From positions 1 through 64,000 of the forward strand of contig NZ_JAPFBW010000004.1 of NCBI RefSeq assembly GCF_026153205.1: a stretch of DNA of 64,000 bases. Reading direction: 5' to 3'. The number at the start of each line of letters is the position of its first letter. Position 1 is the first letter of the stretch. Below the pieces are notes generated by a model. It was not told where the DNA came from, made no database searches, and was given only the letters and a program-made list of their open reading frames with translations. This stretch comes from Aquabacterium sp. A7-Y (GTDB taxonomy: Bacteria > Pseudomonadota > Gammaproteobacteria > Burkholderiales > Burkholderiaceae_C). The translations under genes were made by a program, and so were the position numbers. Shown piece by piece: positions 27,067 to 37,919 of this stretch.

Positions 27067-27323
27067 TCTTGGGCGCCCTCAAACGGGTCTCGCGTCTGCG
27101 TGCCTTGCTGCCTGTCAGCCTCCGACAAAAAATCCGCCGGGACGTCCGTCGTGGAGTCCAGGGCGAAAAAGCCTTCCCAAGAGTCCGGGCGCCTCGACAG
27201 GACGACGTCCCCCGTCGCAGCGTCCCGGCGGATGTAGACCTCCTTCTCGGTGAAACGGAATTCGAGTGGCAGGCGAACCGCCTGACTCCGGCCCGTGGTG
27301 AAAATCTTTGCGGTCTTCGACAT
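27063..27323 (-). CDS. vapB: VapB-type AbrB/SpoVT-fold antitoxin
   Basis: Read from ATG 27323 the product is 86 residues and starts [19 protein letters not shown], the swapped-hairpin DNA-binding motif of VapB antitoxins. The C-terminal half (WEGFFALD to the end) should wrap and inhibit VapC. This start is preferred over ATG 27350 because an AAGGGGG ribosome site lies between them and the upstream ATG sits inside the palindromic operator. Four-base overlap with vapC. Confidence 0.9.
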   Translation of the reverse strand: MSKTAKIFTTGRSQAVRLPLEFRFTEKEVYIRRDAATGDVVLSRRPDSWEGFFALDSTTDVPADFLSEADRQQGTQTRDPFEGAQE

Positions 27324-27338
27324 GCTGAGCACCCCCTT

Positions 27339-27360
27339 GATATCTATCATAGTAGATATC
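27339..27360 (-). promoter_or_regulatory. Palindromic vapBC operator/promoter
   Basis: GATATCTA and TAGATATC are perfect complementary arms around TCATAG. On the minus strand the centre reads CTATGATAG, containing TATGAT, a good -10. Its position just ahead of vapB fits the conditional autoregulation by VapBC complexes known for this family. Confidence 0.75.
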
Positions 27361-27451
27361 GAAGGCGCATACCCGACTCTGTGCCGCCTTGCACCGTGAC
27401 CAGCGTCGTCGGGCAGCAGCTATACATTCGGCGGCTGCGAAAATCCCTTCC

Positions 27452-28381
27452 ATGATCGAACCTTCTCCCGTCGCCCGCCCCTCCGTCCCGAAGACAGAGC
27501 TCTCCCCCGCTGGCCCCCGACTCTCCCGCCTCGTCGCCGGCGCCTGGCGCATGGACGCCTGGGGCTGGACGCCCCAGCAGCGCCTGCGCTGGATCGAACA
27601 GAACCTCGAACTCGGCGTCAGCAGCTTCGACCATGCCGACATCTACGGCGGCTACACGGTCGAAGGCCTGTTCGGCGAGGCGCTGGCGCTCGCGCCGGCC
27701 TTGCGCGAGCAACTCCAGCTCGTCAGCAAGTGCGGCATCCAGCTGGTCGCCCCGGCGCGGCCGGCGCACCGCATCAAGGCCTATGACACCCGCCGCGCCC
27801 ACATCGTCGCCTCGGCCGAGCGATCGCTGCGCGAGCTGCGCACCGACCGGCTCGATGTGCTGCTGATCCACCGCCCCGACCCGCTGATGGACGCCGACGA
27901 GGTCGCACGCGCCTTCGACGATCTGCGCCAGGCCGGCAAGGTGCTGCACTTCGGCGTCTCCAACTTCACGCCGGCGCAGTTCGCGCTGCTGGCCAGCCGC
28001 ACGACGCTGGTGACCAACCAGGTCGAGTGCTCGCCGCTGCAGCTCGCCGCACTGCACGACGGCACCCTGGACCAGGCCCAGCAGCTGCGCTGCAAGCCCA
28101 TGATCTGGTCGCCGCTGGCCGGCGGCCGGCTCTTCACGGCGGGTGACGAGCGCTGCCGCCGCGTGCGCGAAGGCCTCGAGTCCATCGCCACCCGGCTCGG
28201 CTGCAGCCCGGCCACCCTCGCCTACGCGTGGCTGCTGCGCCATCCCTCGCAGCCGCTGCCCATCGTCGGATCCAGCCGCATCGAGGCGCTGCGCGAAGCC
28301 GTGGCCGCGCTCGACCTCGTGCTCGACCCAGCGAGCTGGCACGAGATCTGGAGCGCCAGCGCTGGCCAGGAGGTGCCGTGA
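27452..28381 (+). CDS. Aldo/keto reductase (YdhF-like)
   Basis: A 309-residue NADPH-dependent oxidoreductase with the complete AKR tetrad: D63 and Y65 in FDHADIYGGY, K93 in VSKCG and H140 in DVLLIHRPD. The C-terminal NADP-binding end is IVGSSRIEALREA. The layout and HADIYGGY motif resemble E. coli YdhF. ATG 27452 is chosen because the reading upstream has no aldo/keto homology; no strong ribosome site is visible. The stop overlaps the next gene's GTG start (GTGA), so the two are coupled. Confidence 0.88.
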   Translation: MIEPSPVARPSVPKTELSPAGPRLSRLVAGAWRMDAWGWTPQQRLRWIEQNLELGVSSFDHADIYGGYTVEGLFGEALALAPALREQLQLVSKCGIQLVAPARPAHRIKAYDTRRAHIVASAERSLRELRTDRLDVLLIHRPDPLMDADEVARAFDDLRQAGKVLHFGVSNFTPAQFALLASRTTLVTNQVECSPLQLAALHDGTLDQAQQLRCKPMIWSPLAGGRLFTAGDERCRRVREGLESIATRLGCSPATLAYAWLLRHPSQPLPIVGSSRIEALREAVAALDLVLDPASWHEIWSASAGQEVP

Positions 28382-29526
28382 CCTTCCACGAACGTGTCGT
28401 GCCGCTGGAGCCCGCGCTGCTGCAGCGCTGCCTGGCGGTCTACCCGCGGCTGGCCTTCGTCGACCTGGAAACCACCGGCAGCATGCCGGGCAGCGACGGC
28501 ATCACCGAGGTCGCCATCATCCAGGTCGACGCCGAGGGCGTGCGCGAATGGAGCAGCCTGGTCAACCCGGGCCGCCCCATCCCGCCCTTCATCCAGCAGC
28601 TCACCGGCATCGACGATGCCATGGTGGCCGGCGCGCCGAGCTTCGCCAGCCTGGCAGCGGAGGTCCTCGCCCGCCTGGAGGGGCGCGTCTTTTTCGCGCA
28701 CAACGCCCGCTTCGACCACGGTTTCCTGGCGCACGCGCTGGAGGCCGCGGGCCTGGCCTGGCACCCGCCGCAGGTGAGCTGCACCGTGAAGCTGTCGCGC
28801 AAGCTCTATCCCGAGCAGGAGCGCCACAACCTGGACACCCTGATCACGCGCCACCGGCTGCAGGTGAGCGAGCGCCACCGTGCGCTCGGCGACACCCGGC
28901 TGATCTGGCAGTTCTGGCAAATCGCCTGCCGCGACTTCCCCGCCACCCGGCTGGCCGCGGCACTCGGCCCGCCGCCTTCGCGCCCGGGCCTGCCGGCCCA
29001 TCTGGACACCGAGTTGCCGGAGGGCCACGGCGTCTACATCTTCCACGGCGTCGACGGGCGGCCGCTGCTGGTCGGGCGCGCCACCCGGCTGCGCCAGCAG
29101 GTGCAGTCCCTGTTCCGCACCGACCAGGGACTGACGGCCGGCACCCGGCTTTCGGAGCAAGTCGGCCACATCGAAACGGTCGCCGCCCCGGGCACCCTGG
29201 GCGCACAGCTGAAGGAGGTCGCGCTGGTCCGCTCGCTGCAGCCGCGCCATCACCAGCTGCCGCGCCACCGCGACCTGCCGGCGCCGCGAGCCTGGCCCTA
29301 CCCCGGCGCCATCGGTTTGCGCGAAGGCGAAGCCGTTCACGTGCTCGACGCCTGGTGCCACCTCGGCACCGCCACCCACGAGCGCGAGATCTGGCCGCTG
29401 CTGGAGCAGACGCCGGTGTTCGACCATGACATCTATCTGGTCCTGCTGAAGCGCCTGGCCAGCGTACCGGTGCGCTCGGTGATGCTGCTGAACTCGCAGC
29501 TCGACTTCGGCGTGCCGGCAGCCTGA
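28378..29526 (+). CDS. DnaQ-type 3'-5' exonuclease fused to a GIY-YIG domain
   Basis: Starting at GTG 28378 the product is 382 residues. The N-terminal DEDDh exonuclease has D29 and E31 in FVDLETTG, a middle Asp in HNARFDHGFL and the final motif HRALGDTRLIWQF. From about residue 212 a GIY-YIG domain follows (GHGVYIFHGVDGRPLLVGRA, then LRQQVQSLF), as in UvrC and Cho. This fusion is known from proteins related to the epsilon subunit plus UvrC/Cho nuclease half, and suggests a DNA repair or processing role. It overlaps the aldo/keto reductase gene by four bases. Confidence 0.88.
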   Translation: MTFHERVVPLEPALLQRCLAVYPRLAFVDLETTGSMPGSDGITEVAIIQVDAEGVREWSSLVNPGRPIPPFIQQLTGIDDAMVAGAPSFASLAAEVLARLEGRVFFAHNARFDHGFLAHALEAAGLAWHPPQVSCTVKLSRKLYPEQERHNLDTLITRHRLQVSERHRALGDTRLIWQFWQIACRDFPATRLAAALGPPPSRPGLPAHLDTELPEGHGVYIFHGVDGRPLLVGRATRLRQQVQSLFRTDQGLTAGTRLSEQVGHIETVAAPGTLGAQLKEVALVRSLQPRHHQLPRHRDLPAPRAWPYPGAIGLREGEAVHVLDAWCHLGTATHEREIWPLLEQTPVFDHDIYLVLLKRLASVPVRSVMLLNSQLDFGVPAA

Positions 29527-29601
29527 AGCGGTGCCGTCGCGGCCGGGTGCTAGCATCGCGGCCCCGGCCCTTCTTCCGCCTGCCCGGCAGGCCTGCCATC
29601 G

Positions 29602-30345
29602 ATGCAACACCGCTGGTTCTCGCTGCTGGGGGGCGCCCGTGCGCCTCAGGTGCGGCTCTACTGCCTGCCCTATGCCGGGGCAGGCCATACCATCTTCCGT
29701 CCCTGGGGCGCCCTGGTCTCGGACGCGCTGGAGCTGGCCCTAGTGAAGTTGCCAGGCCGCGGCGAACGGTATCGCGAACCACGGCCGGCAACACTGGCCG
29801 GCCTTGCCGACAGCATTGCCGACGCCATCGCCGCCGAGGCGCCCCACCGCTTCGCGCTGTTCGGTCACAGCATGGGGGCTCTGATGGCCTTCGAGGTGGC
29901 GCGCCGCCTGAGCCATGACCTGGGTCGTCCTCCCGAGGCCCTGTTCGTCTCCGGCCGGCGTGCGCCGGGCAGCCCTGCTTCGCTGGCGCCGCTGCTGCAG
30001 CTCGACGACGCGGGCTTCCTGCGGCACGTGCACGCGATGGGCGGCTTCCCCGACGAGCTGCTGGCGAACCAGGACGCCGTCGACTACTTCCTGCCGATCC
30101 TGCGCGCCGACTTCGCCTGGTGCGAACAGCACCGAGATCGACCGCGGCCGCCGCTGCCCTGCCCCATCGTCGTCTATGGCGGACGCGACGACAGCACCGC
30201 GCCGCCGGCGCTGCTGCAGGGCTGGGCCGGCCAGAGCAGCGCCGGCTGCCGCATCGAGCTCTACGACGGCGGCCACTTTTTCCTCTTCCCGCAGCAGGAC
30301 GGTCTGCTCCGCAGCATTCAGCAGAGCCTCGGCCTCGCCGTCTGA
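29602..30345 (+). CDS. Type II thioesterase (GrsT-like alpha/beta hydrolase)
   Basis: The 247-residue protein begins with the family's typical YCLPYAGAGHTIFRPW and carries the nucleophile elbow GHSMG, a late Asp (GGRDDSTAP) and His (DGGHFFLF). Type II thioesterases remove wrong acyl groups from carrier proteins of nonribosomal peptide or polyketide synthases. No synthase, carrier protein or phosphopantetheinyl transferase is in the window, so it either serves a distant cluster or has another acyl substrate. Confidence 0.85.
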   Translation: MQHRWFSLLGGARAPQVRLYCLPYAGAGHTIFRPWGALVSDALELALVKLPGRGERYREPRPATLAGLADSIADAIAAEAPHRFALFGHSMGALMAFEVARRLSHDLGRPPEALFVSGRRAPGSPASLAPLLQLDDAGFLRHVHAMGGFPDELLANQDAVDYFLPILRADFAWCEQHRDRPRPPLPCPIVVYGGRDDSTAPPALLQGWAGQSSAGCRIELYDGGHFFLFPQQDGLLRSIQQSLGLAV

Positions 30346-30513
30346 GCGCGGGGCCGCCCCTGGCAAATCTGCCGGTCGGTGGAGGTGCGCTTCTTGCCCC
30401 GTGGGCAGCGCGCCGGCCCGCCTGCCTGAAGCGAGCCGGTGTCCATGCGGCGCTGGTGCCTGGCGGTTTCGACATGCAGCGCCTTCTGATCCGCAGTGAA
30501 CAGGAGGAGACCC

Positions 30514-33018
30514 ATGCGCGCTTTCGCACGCCCGATTGCCCTGACCCTGGGCTGCGCCGTCCTCGGCGCCGCCTCAGCCCCGGCCGCGCCCGCCAGCGCA
30601 GGCTCCGGCCCTGACCAGCCCGCGGTCGTCCCGCGCGCCGCACCAGCACCTGCCCTGCGGGTGCTGGTGCGGCGCAGCGCCGACGGCATCCCGCACCTCA
30701 AGGCCGGCGACCATGCCAGCCTGGGTTATGGCTTCGGTTATGTGCAGGCCGAAGACAACCTGTGCACGCTGGCCGAACTGTTCGTCAGCCTGCGCGGCGA
30801 GCGCTCGCTGCATTTCGGCGCCGAGGCCAGGCCCGCCTCCGACTCCACCTTCGGGCAACTGCCCAACCTCGAGCTCGACTTCTTCTTCCGTCACGTCGCC
30901 GACGAAACCAGCGTGAGCCACTACCGGGACCAGCATCCCGAACCGCTGCGCCGCTTGGTGCGCGGCTGGACGGCCGGCTACAACCGCCTGGTGCGCGAGA
31001 TCGCCACGGGGCACCGGGTCGGCAGGCCCGGCCCCTCGTCGCTCGCGCACCGGCTCTGCCGGGGCCGTCCCTGGGTGCGGGAGATTCACGAAATGGATGT
31101 CTGGCGCCGGGTCTACACGCTCGGCCTAGCCGGCGGCTACAGCGTCTTCGCGCGCGAGATCGCCTCGGCCCAGCCGCCTGCCACCGGCGCAGCGCTGCAG
31201 CCCGGTGGCCCCGCATCCACGGCAGCCGTCGCGCCACGGGCTCTCAAGGTCGGCGGGGCCGCGGGCACCGGCAGCAACGCGATCGGCTTCGGCGGCGAGG
31301 CGACCGGGTCCGCCCACGGCCTGCTGCTGGGCAACCCGCACTGGTACTGGCGCGGCCCCGACCGCTTCTACCAGGCCCACCTGAGCCTGCCCGGCACCTT
31401 GGACACGGCCGGCATCACGATCCTCGGCATGCCGGTGATCCTGATCGGCTACAACCCGCACATCGCCTGGAGCCACACGACCTCCACCGCCTCGCGTTTC
31501 GGCCTCTACGAGTTGAAGCTCTCGCCCGGCTCGCCCACCGCCTACCGCTACGAGGGCCAGGTGCTGCCGATGACACCGGTGACCCTCAGCGTGCGCACTG
31601 GGGCGGGGAGCGTCACGCGCACGCTGTGGCGCAGCCACTTCGGCCCGCTCGTGGACCTGAGCGGCTTCTCGCCGCAGATGGCCTGGAGCCACGAAAAGGC
31701 CTTCGCGATCCGCGACATCAACGCCAGCAACTACCGTCTGCTCAACACCTTCCTGCGCTTCGGCGGCGCAGGCTCGCTCGACGACTTCATCCGCATCCAG
31801 AAGGAAGAAGCCGGCGTGCCCTGGACCAACACGGTCGCCGCGGGCCGCGGTGATGCGCGCGTCTGGTATGCCGACATCGGTGCGGTCCCCAACGTGCCGG
31901 ACCGCCTGGCGGCCGCCTGCACCACCCCGCTCGGCCAGACCTTTGCCCAGGTGGCGCCCGGCGTGCCCTTCCTCGACGGCTCGCGGCGCGCCTGCGAATG
32001 GGGCAGCGATCCCGATTCGGTGCAGCCCGGCAGCCTGGGTCCCTCGCAGCTGCCCGGCCTGCTCAGACGTGACTACGTCGCCAACATGAACGACAGCCAC
32101 TGGCTCAGCAACCCGGCCGAGCCGCTCACCGGCTACGCTCGCATCGTCGGTCCCGAGCGCGGCCCGCAGTCCCTGCGGACCCAGCTCGGCCATGCGATGG
32201 CCCAGGCGCGCCTGGCCGGCAACGACGGGCATGGCGGGCCGCGCACGGACGCCGCCGCGGTGCAGCGCATGGCGCTCGACAGCCGTTCGCTCAGCGCCGA
32301 GCGTTTCAAGCGCGAGGCGCTGGAGCTCGCCTGCAGCTCGCCCGAGGTGGCGCTGACCCTCGACCCGCTGACCGGCGAACGTTTCGACCCACCGCGCCGC
32401 ATCTCGGTACAGCCGGCCTGCAAGCAGCTGGCGCGCTGGGACAACAGCGGCCGGCGCAGCGCGCGCGGGGCGCACCTGTGGGACGAGTGGTGGAAGCGCC
32501 TGCTCCTGATCCCGCCCGAGGAGCTGTTCGTCACCGTGTTCGACCCCGAGCAACCGCTGCAGACCCCGCGGGGGCTGCGCCCCGACCCTCGCGTGATCCA
32601 GGCGCTGGCGGCCGGCGTGCTGCGTGTGCAACAAAGCGGCTATGCCCTCGACGCGCGGCGCGACCAGGTGATGTATGTGCCGCGTGCCGAGCTGAAGATC
32701 CCCTTCTATGGGGGCTGCCAGCAGCACGGCTACTTCACCATCGCCTGCCCGTCCCAGCGCATCGAACAGGGCGGCTACGCGATCGACGGCGAGCGCATCG
32801 GCAACACCTACCTGCAGGTGGTGGCCTTCAGCGACGCAGGCGTGCAGCCCTACACCTTGCTGACGCACTCGCAGTCGGACGACCCGGCCTCGCCCCACCA
32901 CATCGACGCCACCTTGCGTTACAGCGTCGGGCGCTGGTTGCGTGTGCCGCACACCGAGGCCGAGCTCGCCGCCACGCCGCTGCTCGCCTCGTACTGGCTG
33001 ACCGGGCCGGCCGAGTAA
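30514..33018 (+). CDS. Secreted penicillin/acyl-homoserine-lactone acylase-type Ntn hydrolase
   Basis: From ATG 30514, directly after a strong AGGAGGAGA site, the product is 834 residues. A signal peptide ends near SAPAAPASA (about residue 28). A small alpha subunit (to about 240) is followed by the Gly-Ser autoprocessing site: S254 in GTGSNAIGFGG would become the N-terminal nucleophile of the beta subunit. GNPHWYWRGPDRFYQAHL and GYNPHIAWSHT are strongly conserved in AHL acylases and aculeacin-type acylases. It should act in the periplasm, hydrolysing an amide-linked acyl chain. Substrate (signal lactone, lipopeptide or beta-lactam) cannot be decided by sequence. Confidence 0.9.
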   Translation: MRAFARPIALTLGCAVLGAASAPAAPASAGSGPDQPAVVPRAAPAPALRVLVRRSADGIPHLKAGDHASLGYGFGYVQAEDNLCTLAELFVSLRGERSLHFGAEARPASDSTFGQLPNLELDFFFRHVADETSVSHYRDQHPEPLRRLVRGWTAGYNRLVREIATGHRVGRPGPSSLAHRLCRGRPWVREIHEMDVWRRVYTLGLAGGYSVFAREIASAQPPATGAALQPGGPASTAAVAPRALKVGGAAGTGSNAIGFGGEATGSAHGLLLGNPHWYWRGPDRFYQAHLSLPGTLDTAGITILGMPVILIGYNPHIAWSHTTSTASRFGLYELKLSPGSPTAYRYEGQVLPMTPVTLSVRTGAGSVTRTLWRSHFGPLVDLSGFSPQMAWSHEKAFAIRDINASNYRLLNTFLRFGGAGSLDDFIRIQKEEAGVPWTNTVAAGRGDARVWYADIGAVPNVPDRLAAACTTPLGQTFAQVAPGVPFLDGSRRACEWGSDPDSVQPGSLGPSQLPGLLRRDYVANMNDSHWLSNPAEPLTGYARIVGPERGPQSLRTQLGHAMAQARLAGNDGHGGPRTDAAAVQRMALDSRSLSAERFKREALELACSSPEVALTLDPLTGERFDPPRRISVQPACKQLARWDNSGRRSARGAHLWDEWWKRLLLIPPEELFVTVFDPEQPLQTPRGLRPDPRVIQALAAGVLRVQQSGYALDARRDQVMYVPRAELKIPFYGGCQQHGYFTIACPSQRIEQGGYAIDGERIGNTYLQVVAFSDAGVQPYTLLTHSQSDDPASPHHIDATLRYSVGRWLRVPHTEAELAATPLLASYWLTGPAE

Positions 33019-33101
33019 GCCTTTCCCTCATCTGCCCGGCACGCACGTTGCCGGGCAGGCAGCGCCGCTGTCCGTCCCCACCTTCATCCAACAGGAGCCC
33101 C

Positions 33102-34202
33102 ATGACCCTGCCCCCCGCCCCCGTTCCTTACAGCGACTCTCTCGAGACCCGGCAGCCCGACGAGGAAGCACTGATCGAGCGCATCGTCGCCTCGATGGGC
33201 CGCGTCAACCGCATCGTCTTCGACCGCCACCGCCATGCCACACGCGACGCGCATGCCAAGAGCCACGGCATCCTCAAGGGCGAGCTGCAGGTCTACGACG
33301 GCCTGCCCGAGCCGCTGCGCCAGGGTGTGTTCGCCGAGCCGCGCCGCTACCCCGCGGTGGTGCGCCTGTCCACCGCACCCGGCGACCTGCTGAGCGACCG
33401 TGTGCCCTCGCCGCGCGGCATGGCGATCAAGCTGCTCGACGTGAACGGCGCGCGCCTGCTGGGGCCGCAGCAGCCCGAGGCCCGCACGCAGGACTTCCTG
33501 CTGGTCAACCACCCGGTGATTCCCTTCGGCCACGTGCAGGCCTACTGGGAGATGCAGCAGATCGCCGAGCGAAACGTCGACGCCCCCCAGGTGGCCCGCC
33601 GCACGCTGTCCGCGCTGGCCCGCGGCGCGAGCAAGGTGGCGGACCTGCTGGGTGTCGAGAACCCGACGCTGGACACCCTGGCGATGCCCAACCACCACCT
33701 CCTCGGCGAGACCTTCTACAGCATGGCCGCGCTGCGCCACGGCGACTACGTCGCGAAGCTGAGCGCCGCGCCGCTGTCCGTCAACCTGCGGGCCCTGACC
33801 GGCCAGCCCCTGCCTGCCGAGGGCGACTCGGCGCTGCGCGACGCGGTGGTGGCGTTTTTCGCGCGCGAGGGCGCCGAGTACGAGCTGCGCGTGCAGCTCT
33901 GCACCGACCTGCAGCGCATGCCCATCGAGGACGCCTCCGTCGAGTGGCCCGAGAGCCTGTCGCCCTGGCTGCCCGTCGCCAAGCTGGTGCTGCCGGCCCA
34001 GGACGCCTACAGCCCGGCGCGCCGGGTCTGCGGCGACGACCAGCTGTCCTTCAACCCCTGGCAGGGCATCGAAGCGCACCGGCCGCTGGGCTCCATCATG
34101 CGGGTGCGCATCAAGGCCTACGAGGCGTCCACGCGCTTCCGCCACGAGATGAACCGGCAGCCGCGCCTGGAGCCGGCCAGCCTCGATGAGATTCCCGACT
34201 GA
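33102..34202 (+). CDS. Catalase-family (catalase-like) protein
   Basis: A 366-residue protein with catalase-type motifs: [19 protein letters not shown] near residue 55, [39 protein letters not shown] and a C-terminal [15 protein letters not shown]. It is shorter than monofunctional catalases and belongs to the compact catalase-like group found with oxidases and lipid metabolism genes; true catalase activity is uncertain. A CAGGAG site precedes ATG 33102. It is in a likely operon between the Ntn acylase gene (83 bases away) and the sorbosone-dehydrogenase-like gene (35 bases away). Confidence 0.85.
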   Translation: MTLPPAPVPYSDSLETRQPDEEALIERIVASMGRVNRIVFDRHRHATRDAHAKSHGILKGELQVYDGLPEPLRQGVFAEPRRYPAVVRLSTAPGDLLSDRVPSPRGMAIKLLDVNGARLLGPQQPEARTQDFLLVNHPVIPFGHVQAYWEMQQIAERNVDAPQVARRTLSALARGASKVADLLGVENPTLDTLAMPNHHLLGETFYSMAALRHGDYVAKLSAAPLSVNLRALTGQPLPAEGDSALRDAVVAFFAREGAEYELRVQLCTDLQRMPIEDASVEWPESLSPWLPVAKLVLPAQDAYSPARRVCGDDQLSFNPWQGIEAHRPLGSIMRVRIKAYEASTRFRHEMNRQPRLEPASLDEIPD

Positions 34203-34237
34203 GACCGCCCTGCCCACTACCTCTTGCCGGAGATCGC

Positions 34238-35563
34238 ATGATGTGTCGTCCCGTCCCCCTGTCGCCACGGCCGCTGGCCGTGCTGTGCCTGCTGGCGCTG
34301 GCCGCCTGCGGCGAGACCGCTCAGTTGCCGGAGTCGGCGGGCATCGGCCCCAGCCCGCAGTTGCCCGAGCCCAAGCGGACCCTGATTCCGACCGTGCACA
34401 TCGCCCCGGCCACCGGCTGGCCGGCAGGCGTCACACCGGTCCCCGCCGAGGGGCTCAGGGTGAGCCCCTTCGCCGACGGCCTGGACCACCCGCGCTGGAT
34501 CCACGTGCTGCCCAATGGCGACGTGCTGGTGGCCGAGAGCAATGCGCCGCCGAAGCCCGAGGACCAGAAAGGCCTGCGCAACTGGGTGATGAACAAGGTG
34601 ATGGCCAAGGCCGGTGCCGGCGTGCCGAGCGCCAACCGCATCACGCTGCTGCGTGACGCTGACGGCGACGGCGTGGCCGAAACCCGCTCGGCCTTCCTCG
34701 AAGGGCTCAACTCGCCCTTCGGCATGGCACTGGTCGGCAGCGACTTCTATGTCGCCAACACCGACGCCGTGATGCGCTTTCCCTACAAGGAGGGTGAGAC
34801 CCGCCTCAGCGCCCCGGGCAGCAAGCTGGTGGACCTGCCGGCCGGCCCGCGCAACCACCACTGGACCAAAAACCTGATCGCCAGCCGCGACGGCGGCAAG
34901 CTCTACGTCACCACCGGCTCCAACAGCAACGTGGCCGAACACGGCATGCAGGAGGAGGAGGGCCGGGCCGCGATCTGGGAGGTCGACATCAAGACCGGCC
35001 GGCACCGACTGTTCGCCACCGGCCTGCGCAACCCCAACGGCCTGGCATGGCAGCCCGACACGGGGGCGCTGTGGACCGCCGTCAACGAACGCGACGAGAT
35101 CGGCAGCGACCTGGTGCCCGACTACATGACCTCGGTGCGTGACGGCGGCTTCTACGGCTGGCCCTACAGTTACTATGGTCAGCACGTCGACCAGCGCGTC
35201 GAGCCGCAGCGGCCGGATCTGGTCGCCAAGGCGCTGGTACCCGACTACGCGCTGGGCGCCCACACCGCCTCCCTGGGCCTGGCCTGGTCGGGCGGCACCT
35301 CGCTGCCGGCGGCCTATGCCAGCGGCATGTTCGTCGGCCAGCACGGCTCCTGGAACCGCAAGCCGCGCAGCGGCTACAAGGTGGTGTTCGTGCCCTTCCA
35401 GGGCGGCAAGCCCTCGGGCCAGCCGCTGGACGTGCTGACCGGTTTCGTCAACGGCCAGGGCGAGGCTCAGGGCCGGCCGGTCGGGGTCGCGCTCGACAAA
35501 CGCGGCGCCCTGCTGGTGGCCGACGATGTCGGCAACGTGATCTGGCGGGTCAGCACACAGTGA
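34238..35563 (+). CDS. Lipoprotein, sorbosone dehydrogenase/PQQ-type beta-propeller
   Basis: The 441-residue product has a lipoprotein signal with lipobox LAAC (Cys at about residue 25), so it should be membrane-anchored in the periplasm. The rest is a six-bladed beta-propeller of the soluble glucose/sorbosone dehydrogenase type: [63 protein letters not shown] and [12 protein letters not shown]. Relatives use PQQ to oxidise aldoses or sorbosone, but many such proteins have no proven activity and PQQ binding is an inference. Two adjacent Mets are possible starts. Confidence 0.85.
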   Translation: MMCRPVPLSPRPLAVLCLLALAACGETAQLPESAGIGPSPQLPEPKRTLIPTVHIAPATGWPAGVTPVPAEGLRVSPFADGLDHPRWIHVLPNGDVLVAESNAPPKPEDQKGLRNWVMNKVMAKAGAGVPSANRITLLRDADGDGVAETRSAFLEGLNSPFGMALVGSDFYVANTDAVMRFPYKEGETRLSAPGSKLVDLPAGPRNHHWTKNLIASRDGGKLYVTTGSNSNVAEHGMQEEEGRAAIWEVDIKTGRHRLFATGLRNPNGLAWQPDTGALWTAVNERDEIGSDLVPDYMTSVRDGGFYGWPYSYYGQHVDQRVEPQRPDLVAKALVPDYALGAHTASLGLAWSGGTSLPAAYASGMFVGQHGSWNRKPRSGYKVVFVPFQGGKPSGQPLDVLTGFVNGQGEAQGRPVGVALDKRGALLVADDVGNVIWRVSTQ

Positions 35564-35607
35564 CCCCCCTCGCGGCCGCCGTCCATCTCCAGCGGCCGCG
35601 CCCCCTC

Positions 35608-35635
35608 TTGAAACGTCATCCGACGTCCCTATAAT
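35608..35635 (+). promoter_or_regulatory. Sigma-70 promoter of groESL
   Basis: TTGAAA (35608-35613) and a perfect TATAAT (35630-35635) are separated by 16 bases. The predicted transcription start falls at the left edge of the CIRCE element, the classic arrangement for HrcA repression. Confidence 0.85.
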
Positions 35636-35643
35636 CAGTGCTG

Positions 35644-35670
35644 TTAGCACTCAGGTGAAGCGAGTGCTAG
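35644..35670. promoter_or_regulatory. CIRCE operator (HrcA binding site)
   Basis: TTAGCACTC-N9-GAGTGCTAG matches the consensus TTAGCACTC-N9-GAGTGCTAA at 17 of 18 positions; only the last base differs. HrcA bound here blocks groESL transcription until heat shock. The hrcA gene itself is not in the window. Confidence 0.95.
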
Positions 35671-35677
35671 TCATGTC

Positions 35678-35702
35678 AACGAGCGCTCACTTGGCGCTCG
35701 TT
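35678..35702 (+). promoter_or_regulatory. Hairpin in the groES 5' untranslated leader
   Basis: AACGAGCGC and GCGCTCGTT are perfect 9-base arms around the 7-base loop TCACTTG, located after CIRCE and 41 bases before the groES start. No T run follows. It could stabilise the transcript or add post-transcriptional heat control. Confidence 0.65.
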
Positions 35703-35743
35703 CCTCATCAGAAGTGCCTTCCTCAGAATCCTAAGGAGATGCA

Positions 35744-36034
35744 ATGAAACTTCGTCCGTTGCACGATCGCGTGATCGTCAAGCGCCTGGAAAACGAAACC
35801 AAGACCGCTTCGGGCATCGTGATCCCCGACAACGCTGCCGAGAAGCCCGACCAGGGTGAAGTGCTGGCAGTGGGCCCGGGCAAGCGCAACGAGAAGGGCG
35901 ACTTCGTGGCCCTGAACGTCAAGGTTGGCGATCGCGTGCTGTTCGGCAAGTACAGCGGCCAGACCGTCAAGGTCGACGGCGACGAGCTGCTCGTGATGCG
36001 TGAAGAGGACCTGTTCTCCGTCATCGAGAAGTAA
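35744..36034 (+). CDS. groES: Co-chaperonin GroES
   Basis: The 96-residue product is full length: [16 protein letters not shown], the mobile loop (about residues 16-32, [19 protein letters not shown]) that docks on GroEL, and [18 protein letters not shown] near the end. It caps the GroEL chamber during ATP-driven folding. An AAGGAG ribosome site lies 6 bases before the ATG. It leads the groESL operon under the CIRCE-controlled promoter. Confidence 0.98.
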   Translation: MKLRPLHDRVIVKRLENETKTASGIVIPDNAAEKPDQGEVLAVGPGKRNEKGDFVALNVKVGDRVLFGKYSGQTVKVDGDELLVMREEDLFSVIEK

Positions 36035-37735
<1,701 letters not shown>

Positions 37736-37761
37736 TGTCCACCTGAGCTTCTCTGCTCACG

Positions 37762-37790
37762 AAAAGGCCGCTGCAAAGCGGCCTTTTTTC
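37762..37790 (+). terminator. Rho-independent terminator of groESL
   Basis: AAAAGGCCGC and GCGGCCTTTT arms with a six-base TGCAAA loop, followed by further Ts, lie 27 bases after the groEL stop. Confidence 0.92.
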
Positions 37791-37919
37791 TTTTCCGGAA
37801 GGCGACGCCGCCGTATCACATGGCGCGGGCCGTCAGCACCGGCCAGCTAGGAATTCGGCCTAGGCATCGCTAGCCGATCGGCGGATGCAGCCGCGGCGCG
37901 GCCGGCCGAAAACCCATGC

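Noticed and set aside
32478..33101. N-terminal extension of the catalase-like protein starting at 32478
   Set aside because: The extension reads antisense-like Arg/Ala-rich sequence overlapping the acylase gene. ATG 33102 has a ribosome site and the family homology begins there.
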